Assembly (NCBI GenBank): GCA_016209015.1
Contig: JACQWY010000032.1
Location: forward strand, 1 to 64,000
Direction: 5' to 3'
Source of the DNA: Gammaproteobacteria bacterium
GTDB lineage: Bacteria > Pseudomonadota > Gammaproteobacteria > Ga0077536
DNA: 64,000 bases
Part shown: positions 25,360 to 33,380 of the stretch, one piece after another
Numbering within the stretch: the first letter of the stretch is position 1
How the letters are laid out: every line of letters starts with the position of its first letter
Notes under the pieces: generated by a model
What the model was told of the DNA's origin: nothing
What the model saw: the letters and a program-made list of their open reading frames with translations, nothing else
The model's database searches: none
Translations under genes and position numbers: made by a program

Positions 25360-25725
25360 TCAGGAAGCGTTGCCCGCTTCCTTCGGCTGGGAAATCTCCT
25401 CGTAGGCGCCGAGCGCTTCGGCGGCATACATCAACGACGGACCACCCCCCATGTACACGGCCATGCCCAGCGTCTCCTCGAGCTCCGCGCGCGTCGCGCC
25501 GAGCTTGACGAGCGCCTGCACGTGGAAGCCGATGCAGCCGTCGCAATGCGCGGCGATGCCGAGCGCGAGCGCGATGAGCTCCTTCGTCTTCTTGTCGAGC
25601 GCGCCGTCCTTCGTCGCGGCCTGGGCCAGCGCACCGAAGGCTTTCATGACCTCGGGGATGTCGCCACGCAGCTTCGCGAGCGAGGCGGAAATCGAGCGGG
25701 TGATGTCCTGGTAGTTCTTGCTCAT
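25360..25725 (-). CDS. Carboxymuconolactone decarboxylase/AhpD-family protein
   Basis: This 121-residue all-helical protein carries the AhpD-type thiol motif 'AAHCDGCIGFHVQ' with CxxC and a downstream His, as in alkylhydroperoxidase-like members of the family. Members commonly reduce peroxides through that Cys pair. It lies 49 bp downstream of the ArsR regulator gene on the same strand and is probably co-transcribed with it, which fits a redox or sulfur-stress role. The start at 25725 ('MSKNYQDITR') is preferred to the longer track ORF. Confidence 0.88.
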   Translation of the reverse strand: MSKNYQDITRSISASLAKLRGDIPEVMKAFGALAQAATKDGALDKKTKELIALALGIAAHCDGCIGFHVQALVKLGATRAELEETLGMAVYMGGGPSLMYAAEALGAYEEISQPKEAGNAS

Positions 25726-25774
25726 CGGGATGCTCCATTCAAAGTGTAGGTCGAAGCCCGGTTCGGGGCCTGCG

Positions 25775-26167
25775 TCAGGTTGTCGCACACCGCCTCTTCG
25801 GCGCACGTGCGCGCGCACCGCGTTTCGCGGGCAAGCCGCAGAAATGCTCGTGAAGCAGGGCGATGACACCCAGCGCGGGGCCGGGCGCGACGCCGTAGTA
25901 GATCGTCTGCGCCTCGCGCCGCCACGACACGAGGCCGGCCTCGCGCATCACGGCGAGATGCTGCGAAAGCGCGGACTGCGACAGCGGCAGCCGCGCGTTG
26001 AGGTCGCCGACGCACAACTCCCCTTGCGCCAGGATGCACATGATCATGAGCCGGTGGGAATTGGCGAGCGTGCGCATCAGCGCGGCGGCTGCGTCGGCCT
26101 GCTGCAGCATCGCGGCCGGGTCGAACTGGGCGAGGTGCGCGGCGGCGGATTTCTTCATGTCGACCAT
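25775..26167 (-). CDS. ArsR-family persulfide-sensor-type repressor (BigR/SqrR-like)
   Basis: This 130-residue winged-helix protein has the recognition helix 'LSQSALSQHLAVMREAGLV'. Cys44 ('RLMIMCILAQGEL') and Cys110 ('LLHEHFCG') are 66 residues apart, the same spacing as the Cys41-Cys107 pair that forms the tetrasulfide in SqrR of Rhodobacter. It diverges from a sulfide:quinone oxidoreductase gene with an AT-rich inverted repeat between them. Derepression of sqr by sulfane sulfur is the expected role (inferred). The start is 26167 or, less likely, 26158. Confidence 0.85.
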   Translation of the reverse strand: MVDMKKSAAAHLAQFDPAAMLQQADAAAALMRTLANSHRLMIMCILAQGELCVGDLNARLPLSQSALSQHLAVMREAGLVSWRREAQTIYYGVAPGPALGVIALLHEHFCGLPAKRGARARAPKRRCATT

Positions 26168-26183
26168 TATATCAGACGTTGCT

Positions 26184-26204
26184 TATTTAGAAACCACTAA
26201 TATA
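26184..26204. promoter_or_regulatory. Candidate operator of the SqrR/BigR-like repressor
   Basis: TATTTAG-N6-CTAATATA forms an imperfect AT-rich inverted repeat (TTAG-N6-CTAA core) in otherwise GC-rich DNA. It is 16 bp from the repressor ATG and 55 bp from the sqr ATG. The position suits repression of both divergent promoters. Its resemblance to the AT-rich BigR box is my judgement, not a computed match. Confidence 0.55.
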
Positions 26205-26259
26205 CAATCCGGGAAGACATCACGAACTGCGCAATCCTCGGCATCATACGGAGGTTCCC

Positions 26260-27543
26260 ATGGCTCATATCGTCGTTCTCGGTGCGGGTGTCGGCGGTAT
26301 GCCGGCAGCCTACGATCTCAAGCGCGCGGTGGGCAAAGCCCACGAGGTGACGCTGGTCAACGCCGGCGAATACTTCCAATTCACCCCCTCGAACCCCTGG
26401 GTCGTCGTCGGCTGGCGCAGCGCGGAGCAGGTGCAGGTGCCGATCCGGCCGCACGTGGAGAAGAAGGGCATCCGCTTCATCGCCTGCGCCGTCAACAGGG
26501 TCGAGGCGTCCGCGAATCGCCTGCTGCTCGCCGACGGCAGCACGGTGGACTACGACTACCTCGTCGTGACGACGGGCCCCAAGCTCGCGTTCGACGAAAT
26601 ACCGGGGCTCGGTCCCGACGGCCACTCGCACTCCGTCTGCACGACGCCGCACGCGAGCTCCGCAGCGCTCGCCTACCGGAAGTTCCTCGAGAATCCCGGG
26701 CCGGTGGTCATCGGCGCAGCGCAGGGCGCTAGCTGCTTCGGGCCCGCCTACGAGTTCGCGATGATCGTCGACGCGGATCTGCGCAAGCGCCGGCTGCGCG
26801 ATCGCGTGCCGATCACCTTCGTCACGAGCGAGCCCTACATCGGTCACATGGGTCTCGGCGGCGTCGGCGACTCGAAAGGGCTCATGGAGTCCGAAATGCG
26901 CCAGCGGCACATCAAGTGGGTGACGAACGCGAAAGTGCTGGAGGTCAAAGACGGCTCCGTGCACGTCGCCGTCCACGACGACAACGGTGTGGAAACGGGC
27001 CGCCGGGAAATCGATTCGCGCTACACCATGTTCATCCCTGCGTTCAAGGGAGTCGACGCCGTCGCCGCCGTGCCGGAGATGTGCAACCCGCGCGGCTTCA
27101 TGCTGATCGACGAATACCAGCGCAACCCGAAATATCGCAATGTGTTCGCCGCCGGCGTGTGCGTCGCGATCCCGCCCGTGGAGACGACTCCGGTGCCGAC
27201 CGGCGCACCGAAGACCGGCTACATGATCGAGTCCATGGTCACGGCGCTCGTCGAGAACATCGTCCAGGAGCTCGCCGGCGAACGTGCCGATCACAAGGCG
27301 ACCTGGAACGCCGTGTGCCTCGCCGATACCGGCGACAGCGGTCTCGCCTTCGTCGCGCTGCCCCAGATCCCGCCGCGCAACGTGACGTGGACGAAGGAAG
27401 GCAAGTGGGTACATCTGGCGAAGATCGCGTTCGAGAAGTACTTCCTGCGCAAGATGAAGACGGGCAATACCGAGCCCGTGTTCGAGAAGTACGTCATGTC
27501 GGCGCTCGGCATCAAGCGCCTGAAGGAAGTCACGCGCGGTTGA
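26260..27543 (+). CDS. sqr: Sulfide:quinone oxidoreductase, type I
   Basis: This 427-residue FAD enzyme oxidises sulfide and passes electrons to quinone at the cytoplasmic membrane, making polysulfide. The N-terminal dinucleotide motif is 'VVLGAGVGGMPAAYDL'. Cys127 ('SVCTTPHA'), Cys159 ('GASCFGPAYEF') and Cys353 ('WNAVCLADTGD') fall where the three redox cysteines (128, 160, 356) of the Acidithiobacillus enzyme lie. The C-terminal amphipathic segment 'WVHLAKIAFEKYFLRKMK' suits membrane attachment. An excellent GGAGG precedes the ATG. It is a single-gene unit divergent from the repressor. Confidence 0.94.
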   Translation: MAHIVVLGAGVGGMPAAYDLKRAVGKAHEVTLVNAGEYFQFTPSNPWVVVGWRSAEQVQVPIRPHVEKKGIRFIACAVNRVEASANRLLLADGSTVDYDYLVVTTGPKLAFDEIPGLGPDGHSHSVCTTPHASSAALAYRKFLENPGPVVIGAAQGASCFGPAYEFAMIVDADLRKRRLRDRVPITFVTSEPYIGHMGLGGVGDSKGLMESEMRQRHIKWVTNAKVLEVKDGSVHVAVHDDNGVETGRREIDSRYTMFIPAFKGVDAVAAVPEMCNPRGFMLIDEYQRNPKYRNVFAAGVCVAIPPVETTPVPTGAPKTGYMIESMVTALVENIVQELAGERADHKATWNAVCLADTGDSGLAFVALPQIPPRNVTWTKEGKWVHLAKIAFEKYFLRKMKTGNTEPVFEKYVMSALGIKRLKEVTRG

Positions 27544-27567
27544 GGCCGCGCAACGCGTTCCCCCTTT

Positions 27568-27593
27568 GCGGCACCGGGCGGGGTGCCGCGTTC
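27568..27593. terminator. Hairpin between convergent sqr and SGNH genes
   Basis: GCGGCACC (27568-27575), a six-base loop, and GGTGCCGC (27582-27589) are followed by GTTC. The perfect 8-bp stem lies between two convergent genes. There is no long T run, so it is a plausible but weak intrinsic terminator. Confidence 0.55.
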
Positions 27594-28773
27594 ATCTGGC
27601 CGATCCCTGCCGTCCCGGGCACACGTATCGCGCGTCGGCGAGCGCCTTCGCGATCAGCACTGACTTCACGAGCCCGCCCTCGTTCACGACGTGCCCTTCC
27701 CTGCCGACCGGCAGCGTCTCGTCCCGGGGATGCAGCGTGCCGAGATCGAGCACGCAGAGCTCCTCCGCATAAGCGAAGCGATAGAGCGCGCGCTGCACGA
27801 GATACGCGCTGCGATCGCTTGCCGCATAGATCGGGATCATGAACACGCTGCGATAGGGCGCCTGCGCGGCGAGCGCACGGAACGCCGCGGCGTTCGTCTC
27901 GAGATGTCCGCGGCCCGCCGTGTCCGGCAGGGCCGCGGCGAGATCGCGAAACGGCGGCGCCTCGTCCGAAGCGACGGAGCGCAGCGCCGCGTCCGCATCG
28001 ACCATCACCGTCACCGCGGCCGGCTCGGCGCGCAGGAAGCGCGGATGCATGGCCTCGACGTCCAACGGTCCCGCATCGCTGCGCGCGGGGGTCTCCGGCG
28101 GCTTCGCCGGCAGCGGCAGCAGTACCGGGTCGCGATCGCGCGCAGCGCCGAACAGCCGCTCGTGCAGACGATGCCGCCACTGCGCGATCCCCGTCGCGGA
28201 CAGCAGCCCGGCCGCCGCTTCTCGACGATCGAGCCGTCCCGGCAGACCGCCTGCGGCGATGGCCGTCTCGATACGCACGAAATCCTCGCCGTAGAGCCGC
28301 ACGAGGTCCGGATCCGCGAGCTGCGTCCAGGCCGCGAACGAGAACACGGCGAGGCCGCCGGGCTCGAGATAGGTGCGCGCGAGCGCATCGTACAGACGCG
28401 TCATGCGGCGATTGAGGAAGCCGGACTCGTAAGCGAAGAGCCCGACCCTGAGCCCCGAGCCCTCGGCGATCACGGACGGCAGCGTGCCCCAGGCGAGCGT
28501 GCTGTCGCCGAACAGGATCACGTCGTAGCTGTGCGGCTCGGACGCGAACAGGGGATTCGCGAGCGGCCCCGGCCCGCTGCGATCCTCGCTCACCGCGCGC
28601 AGGTAGGAGAGATCGAGTCCGCGCGCTTCGGGCCGGCTCAGGAGTGTCTCGTACAGTGGATTCGCGTAGCGCACGGCGGGCGCGCCCTGCCCGCCGTCGC
28701 GCCAGATCCAGGCGAGGAAGAGTGCCGCGACGAGTGCTGCGATGGAGAACGCATGGAGGAGGGCGTGGCGCAT
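27592..28773 (-). CDS. SGNH-like membrane-anchored partner of MBOAT acyltransferase
   Basis: This 393-residue protein has one N-terminal membrane helix ('AFSIAALVAALFLAWIW') and a periplasmic domain. An SGNH/AlgJ-DltD-like 'ILFGDSTLAWG' motif lies near residue 90 and 'HVVNEGGLVKS' near the C-terminus. Such proteins act with an MBOAT channel to transfer acyl groups onto an extracytoplasmic polymer or glycan. The MBOAT gene lies 3 bp upstream in the same unit. The acceptor is unknown, as no polysaccharide synthase is adjacent. The family assignment rests on context and the GDS-like motif. Confidence 0.75.
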   Translation of the reverse strand: MRHALLHAFSIAALVAALFLAWIWRDGGQGAPAVRYANPLYETLLSRPEARGLDLSYLRAVSEDRSGPGPLANPLFASEPHSYDVILFGDSTLAWGTLPSVIAEGSGLRVGLFAYESGFLNRRMTRLYDALARTYLEPGGLAVFSFAAWTQLADPDLVRLYGEDFVRIETAIAAGGLPGRLDRREAAAGLLSATGIAQWRHRLHERLFGAARDRDPVLLPLPAKPPETPARSDAGPLDVEAMHPRFLRAEPAAVTVMVDADAALRSVASDEAPPFRDLAAALPDTAGRGHLETNAAAFRALAAQAPYRSVFMIPIYAASDRSAYLVQRALYRFAYAEELCVLDLGTLHPRDETLPVGREGHVVNEGGLVKSVLIAKALADARYVCPGRQGSAR

Positions 28774-28776
28774 GAG

Positions 28777-30117
28777 TCAGAACTGGAAATAGATGAACGG
28801 AAGCGGCCGGCCGCGGAAGACGAGCGCGAGCGGCACGAGCGCCGCGGCCACGACGAGCGGCCAGCGCCGGCCGGCGAGCGTCGGATGACCTGCGGCGTCG
28901 ACGCGATAGAGCCGCACGAGGTGATCGAGCGCGACGCCGGCGATCGGCGCGAGGAGTGCGCCGCGCACATAGGGCAATCCGTCCGGCGCGGCCGGCGCGA
29001 CGAGGCGCGTCGCGAGCGTCGCTGCCGTCGCAGCATCGAGACGGAACAGTGCCCAGCCGAACGTGACGGCGAGCAGCGTCGCAGCCGTGCCGATCGCGGT
29101 CGGTACGCGCAGCGCCGGCAGGCGCTTCGCGGCGACGACGAGCACACCGTGATACGCGCCCCACAGCACGAAATGCCCCGCGGCGCCGTGCCAGAGACCG
29201 GACAGCAGGAACACGACGAGCAGATTCAGCGCATGCCGCACGCCGCCGCGTCGTGCGCCGCCGAGCGGGAGATACACGTAATCGCGGAACCACGACGAGA
29301 GGCTCACGTGCCAGCGCCGCCAGAAGAGCGCGATCGAAGGCGCCGCATAGGGATAGGCGAAGTTCGCCGGCAGGCGGCAGCCGAGCAGCAGCGCGAAGCC
29401 GATCGCCATGTCGCTGTAGCCGGAAAAATCACCGTAAATCTGCGCCCCGAAGCCGGCGAGCGTGAGCCAGGCGTCGAGCCCGCTCATCCCGGCGACGCCG
29501 AAGGAGAGATTCCAGTCCACCCACGCGCCGGCGTGATCGGCGATGAGGAGCTTCTTCGCGAGGCCGAGCGCGACGAGCACGAACGCGAGACCGGCGCGGC
29601 TCCCGTCGAGCGGCAGCGGCTTCGCGATGAAGTCGAACATCTTCGCCGCGCGCAGGATCGGCCCGGCCGCGAGATGCGGCCAGAACGCGACGAGCACGAC
29701 GAGCGACATGAAATCGCGCTCCGCCGCGACGCGCCCGGCGCGCACGTCGGCGTAGTAGCCGATCATCGTGAACGTGTAGAACGAGATGCCGATCGGCAGC
29801 GCGGCGTCGAGATACCCGCCGTGCGCGCCGCCGAGTCCGAGAAAGAAATCCCAGTACTTGAAGACGGCGAGCGGCACGAGCGCGAAGACGATCGCGAGCG
29901 GCGCCGTGCGCCGCGCGAGCGATCCGGCGAAGGCGCGCGCCAGCCCGGCGTGATAGAGCAGCAGCAAGACCGCCGGCGGATACCAGGCCGCATAGAAGCC
30001 GAGCGAGCCGTAGGCGAGCAGCAGCGTGCGCAGTCCGGCACCGCGGGCGGCGATCGCGAAATGCAGGGCGAAGAAGACGAGCGCGAAAATCGCGAAGCCG
30101 CCGCTCGTGAAAGACAT
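28777..30117 (-). CDS. MBOAT-family membrane-bound O-acyltransferase
   Basis: This 446-residue, roughly 10-helix protein is of the AlgI type. The family signatures are 'FWRRWHVSLSSWFRDYVYLP' and the active-site His in 'LLSGLWHGAAGHFVLWG'. It passes acyl groups across the membrane for O-acylation of an exported glycan or similar acceptor. AGGAGG precedes the ATG. It forms a two-gene unit with the SGNH-like protein. Confidence 0.93.
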   Translation of the reverse strand: MSFTSGGFAIFALVFFALHFAIAARGAGLRTLLLAYGSLGFYAAWYPPAVLLLLYHAGLARAFAGSLARRTAPLAIVFALVPLAVFKYWDFFLGLGGAHGGYLDAALPIGISFYTFTMIGYYADVRAGRVAAERDFMSLVVLVAFWPHLAAGPILRAAKMFDFIAKPLPLDGSRAGLAFVLVALGLAKKLLIADHAGAWVDWNLSFGVAGMSGLDAWLTLAGFGAQIYGDFSGYSDMAIGFALLLGCRLPANFAYPYAAPSIALFWRRWHVSLSSWFRDYVYLPLGGARRGGVRHALNLLVVFLLSGLWHGAAGHFVLWGAYHGVLVVAAKRLPALRVPTAIGTAATLLAVTFGWALFRLDAATAATLATRLVAPAAPDGLPYVRGALLAPIAGVALDHLVRLYRVDAAGHPTLAGRRWPLVVAAALVPLALVFRGRPLPFIYFQF

Positions 30118-30208
30118 CGCGCTGAGCCTCCTGGCGGATCATCCGGGTCGCACACGGCCCGAAGCCGGCGGCGTGCGCCGCGGATTATGCCTCAAGGCGT
30201 GCGCGGGA

Positions 30209-32005
30209 TCAGAACCAGCCGTCCTCCATCGCGAGACAGGTGTCGTCGGCGCGGGCGAGCAGCGCGAGCCGGTCGGGAACTCTCGAGAGCTCGTAGCGAT
30301 GGAAGTAACGGCAGGCCGCGAGCTTGCCGGCGTAGAACGCGCGGTCCGCGGCCTGCGCGGCGGGCAGCGCCGCGGCGGCGACCCGCGCCTGCTCGAGCCA
30401 GAGCCACGCGACGACGACGTGGCCGAAGGCATCGAGGAAGATTGTCGCGTTCGCGAGTGCGAGCGTCACCGCACCCTCGCGCTGGAGCGCGAGCAGCCGG
30501 CTCGCGACATCGGCGAGCGTCGCGAGCACGTCTTCGAGCCGGCTGCAGTACTCGACGAGCCCCTGGTGCACCCGCGCCGCGCCGATCGTCGCCGCCATCG
30601 CTTCCTGCAGCACGCGGAACGCCGCGCCGCCGCCCGCGCCGAGGCGGCGGCCGAGGAGATCGATGCCGTGGATGCCGTGCGTGCCTTCGTGGATGTGATT
30701 CAGGCGATTGTCGCGATACAGCCGCTCGAGCGGGAACTCGCGGGTGTAGCCGTAGCCGCCGAGGATCTGGATCGCGTGCTTGTTCGCTTCGAGACAGAAC
30801 TCCGACGGCCAGGATTTCGCGATCGGCGTGAGCAGATTCAGGAGCCGCGCCGCACGCTCGCGCACCGCTTCATCGGCGACCGCCCGCCCGACGTCGACGA
30901 GATGCGCGCAATAGAGGTTCAACATGAGGCCACCCTCGACCGCGGCTTTCTGCGCGAGCAGCAGGCGCTTGATGTCGGCGTGGCGGATGATCGGCACCTG
31001 CGGGCTCGCGGGATCCTTCTCGCCGGGCAGCCTGCCCTGCGGACGCTCGCACGCATAGGCGAGCGAATGCCGGTAGCCGGCGTAACCGAGCGCGACCGCA
31101 CCGAGTCCGACGCTGATGCGCATCTCGTTCATCATGTGGAACATGCCGGCGAGGCCTTCGTGGGGTGCACCGACGAGCTCGCCGACGCACTCACCGCGCT
31201 CACCGAGATTGAACACCGCGTTCACCGTGCCGCGATAGCCCATCTTGTGATTGAGGCCGGCGACGCGCACGTCGTTGCGCGCACCGGGGGAACCGTCCGC
31301 GTTCACGTGGAACTTCGGCACGAGGAAGAGCGAGAGGCCGCGCACGCCGGCCGGCGCGTCCGGCAGACGGGCGAGCACGAAATGGATGATGTTCTCGCTC
31401 AATTCGTGATCGGCGCAGGACGTCCACATCTTGTTGCCGCGGAGGAGATAGCGCCCCTCGCCGTCCGGTTCGGCGCGCGTGCGCACGTCGCCGACGGAAG
31501 AGCCGGCCTGCGGCTCGGAGAGCACCATCGTCCCGAACCAGCGTCCCGCGATCATCGGGGCGAGATAGCGGGCCTTCTGCTGCGCCGAACCGACGTGCTT
31601 CAGGAGATTCGCCGCCGCGATCGTGAGATAGGGATAACCGACGGCCGCGATGTTCGCGGCCTTGAACTCCGCGGCGCAGACCTGGGCGATCGTCCACGGC
31701 AACTGCATGCCGCCGTCCTCGTGGTCGAAGGCGGCACCGACGAAGCCCGCGGCGACGAACGCGTCGACGGCGGCCTTCACTTCCGGAATGAGCACGACCC
31801 GTTCGTCGACGAGCTCGGGCTCGTGTGCGTCGAGCTTCGCGGCGAAGGGTGCGAACTTCGCGCCCGCGAGCGTCGCCGCAGCCTCGAGCACGGCATCCCA
31901 GGTCGCGCGATCCTGATCGGCGTAGCGCGCGGTGTGCGCGAGCGCGCCGACGTCGAGCACTTCGTAGAGCAGGAAGGCGAGATCGCGGCGGTTCAGTTGG
32001 CTCAT
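30209..32005 (-). CDS. Acyl-CoA dehydrogenase, long form with C-terminal extension
   Basis: This 598-residue FAD enzyme catalyses alpha,beta-dehydrogenation of an acyl-CoA. Motifs: 'GTMVLSEPQAGSSVGDVRTR' and 'LRGNKMWTSC' in the FAD/substrate region, and 'ILGGYGYTREFPLERLYRD' near residue 420, followed by 'INxIHEGTHGIHG'-type sequence. A C-terminal alpha-helical domain of about 140 residues marks the DmdC/FadE-like long subfamily. Substrate unknown. The start at 32005 ('MSQLNRRD') is preferred to the track start at 32053. It lies downstream of the SDR gene but is separated from it by 298 bp of repeats. Confidence 0.92.
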   Translation of the reverse strand: MSQLNRRDLAFLLYEVLDVGALAHTARYADQDRATWDAVLEAAATLAGAKFAPFAAKLDAHEPELVDERVVLIPEVKAAVDAFVAAGFVGAAFDHEDGGMQLPWTIAQVCAAEFKAANIAAVGYPYLTIAAANLLKHVGSAQQKARYLAPMIAGRWFGTMVLSEPQAGSSVGDVRTRAEPDGEGRYLLRGNKMWTSCADHELSENIIHFVLARLPDAPAGVRGLSLFLVPKFHVNADGSPGARNDVRVAGLNHKMGYRGTVNAVFNLGERGECVGELVGAPHEGLAGMFHMMNEMRISVGLGAVALGYAGYRHSLAYACERPQGRLPGEKDPASPQVPIIRHADIKRLLLAQKAAVEGGLMLNLYCAHLVDVGRAVADEAVRERAARLLNLLTPIAKSWPSEFCLEANKHAIQILGGYGYTREFPLERLYRDNRLNHIHEGTHGIHGIDLLGRRLGAGGGAAFRVLQEAMAATIGAARVHQGLVEYCSRLEDVLATLADVASRLLALQREGAVTLALANATIFLDAFGHVVVAWLWLEQARVAAAALPAAQAADRAFYAGKLAACRYFHRYELSRVPDRLALLARADDTCLAMEDGWF

Positions 32006-32046
32006 GGATCGAGGTCCTCGGCGCAGGTATGAAGACCGCGAGCAAG

Positions 32047-32070
32047 GCGCCACCTGCGTCGGCGCATTCT
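32047..32070 (-). repeat. Family 4 repeat, diverged short copy
   Basis: The reverse complement 'GAATGCGCCGACGCAGGTGG' resembles the copies at 24054 and 51680 over about 20 bp. It overlaps the rejected N-terminal extension of the acyl-CoA dehydrogenase ORF. Confidence 0.4.
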
Positions 32071-32085
32071 CCTCAGCACTCCGTC

Positions 32086-32104
32086 GCCTTCGCGAAGGCG
32101 AGGG
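32086..32104 (+). repeat. Family 1 repeat, diverged copy G
   Basis: GCCTTCGCGAAGGCGAGGG followed by 'cccagtcggttaccctcggc' matches the hairpin core and right flank of the family 1 elements but lacks their outer borders. Confidence 0.6.
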
Positions 32105-32139
32105 CCCAGTCGGTTACCCTCGGCGCGAGCAGCGAGAGA

Positions 32140-32229
32140 GGGAATTGGGGTCAGGTTCGATTTCGCGGCCGGCGCGAGCGACCCATGCCTGGGCACATGT
32201 CCGCGAATTCGAACCTGACCCCATTTCCC
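32140..32229. repeat. 90-bp GGGGTCAG inverted-repeat element, copy 1
   Basis: The arms (GGGAATTGGGGTCAGGTTCG on the left, the inverted form ending GACCCCATTTCCC on the right) pair over about 29 bp with two mismatches. A second 90-bp copy, with the same arms and a similar centre, is at 51475-51564. No ORF or transposase lies inside. It looks like a non-autonomous REP/MITE-like element. Confidence 0.85.
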
Positions 32230-32303
32230 GCCGGCGCCGCGCGTCTTTCGCGGCACACGATGACTTGGGACGGGGCTTCGTCCTCGCACCCGCGCGCCTC
32301 CGG

Positions 32304-33176
32304 CTATGACTTCACGCTGCGCGCCGTCGTCGCCTCGCCCGTCGTGCCCTTGTTCAAGCGGCTCTTCGTCATTTCGCGTTCGCGCGGGATGTGCATGCGC
32401 GACCAGATCTCGGGGCCGAGCGCGCTGATGCCGCCGTCGACGACGAGATGCTCGCCGGTGACGAAGCGCGATTCGGCGCTCGCGAGGAAGAGCGCGGCGC
32501 CCGCGATGTCCTCGCTGCGGCCGTGCTCGGGCCAGGGCTGGAATTCGTCGAGGATGCGCGCGGTCTCCTCCGGGCCGCCGCCGAGACGCACGAGGCCGGT
32601 CTGGATCGCGCCGGGACAAATCGCGTTGACGCGGATGCGATCCGGCGCGAGCTGCACGGCCGCCGAGCGCGTGAGGTTGATGACGGCCGCCTTGGCGGCG
32701 GAATAGACGAGCGGTCCGCAGCCGCCGGTCAGGCCCGCAATCGACGCCGTGTTCACGATCGCGCCACCCGTGCCCTGGCGGCGCATGGCGCGCGCGCCGT
32801 GCTTGATGCCGAAGAAGACGCCCTTCGCCAGCACGTCGAACGTATAGTCCCACTCGGCCTCTTCGATGTCCCACACCGGACCTATCGCGCCGCCGACGCC
32901 GGCGTTGTTGAACAGCACGTCGAGGCGGCCGAACGTCTCGCAGGCCGCGCCGATCATCGCCGCGACGTCCGCTTCCTGCGAGACGTCCGCGCGCACGAAG
33001 CGCATGGCGTCGCCGTAACCGCGCTGCTTCGCGAGCTCGACGGTCACCGCGCCGTTCTCGGCGTTGTAGTCCGCAACGACGACCTGCGCGCCTTCCTCGA
33101 GGAACAGCAGCGTCGCCGCCTGACCCATGCCGCTCGCGCCGCCGGTGATCACCGCCACCTGGTCTTTCAGTCTCAT
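32304..33176 (-). CDS. Short-chain dehydrogenase/reductase (SDR)
   Basis: This 290-residue classical SDR has 'VITGGASGMGQ' for the cofactor, 'NNAGVGG', catalytic Ser in 'NTASIAG', 'YSAAK' and 'PGAIQT'. An Asp at the end of strand 2 ('VVADYN') favours NAD over NADP. About 30 C-terminal residues after 'VTGEHLVVDGG' are unusual and basic. It diverges from the flavin monooxygenase gene, with a palindromic candidate operator between them. It probably oxidises a hydroxyl group in the local catabolic pathway; the substrate is unknown. Confidence 0.92.
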   Translation of the reverse strand: MRLKDQVAVITGGASGMGQAATLLFLEEGAQVVVADYNAENGAVTVELAKQRGYGDAMRFVRADVSQEADVAAMIGAACETFGRLDVLFNNAGVGGAIGPVWDIEEAEWDYTFDVLAKGVFFGIKHGARAMRRQGTGGAIVNTASIAGLTGGCGPLVYSAAKAAVINLTRSAAVQLAPDRIRVNAICPGAIQTGLVRLGGGPEETARILDEFQPWPEHGRSEDIAGAALFLASAESRFVTGEHLVVDGGISALGPEIWSRMHIPREREMTKSRLNKGTTGEATTARSVKS

Positions 33177-33315
33177 GTTCCCTCCTCTGTCGTTCCTTCA
33201 CGCCGTAAAGCCGCCTGCGGCGGCCGGATCATCGGGCGAGTATAACAACGCTCCGGCGGCCGGCACGGACACTGCGCTGCAGCACCGGGCGCCTGCGTGC
33301 GCGGCCGACTCGTAA

Positions 33316-33333
33316 AGCTACCGGCCGGTAGCT
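33316..33333. promoter_or_regulatory. Perfect 18-bp palindrome, candidate TetR-type operator
   Basis: AGCTACCGGCCGGTAGCT is its own reverse complement. It lies 47 bp upstream of the flavin monooxygenase ATG and 139 bp upstream of the divergent SDR. TACCG-N2-CGGTA-like cores are common TetR-family operators. No tetR gene is in the window, so the regulator would be encoded elsewhere. Confidence 0.6.
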
Positions 33334-33380
33334 AGAATGCGGACGTCCCGTCAAATCCAAGCTGCGAGAAGAGGCCTGTC

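Noticed and set aside
27691-30831. 1046-residue plus-strand ORF
   Set aside because: Antisense across the SGNH/MBOAT genes and into the dehydrogenase; no domain and biased composition.
32005-32053. N-terminal extension of the acyl-CoA dehydrogenase
   Set aside because: The extra 16 residues overlap a dispersed repeat and are not like the family; ATG 32005 gives a normal N-terminus.
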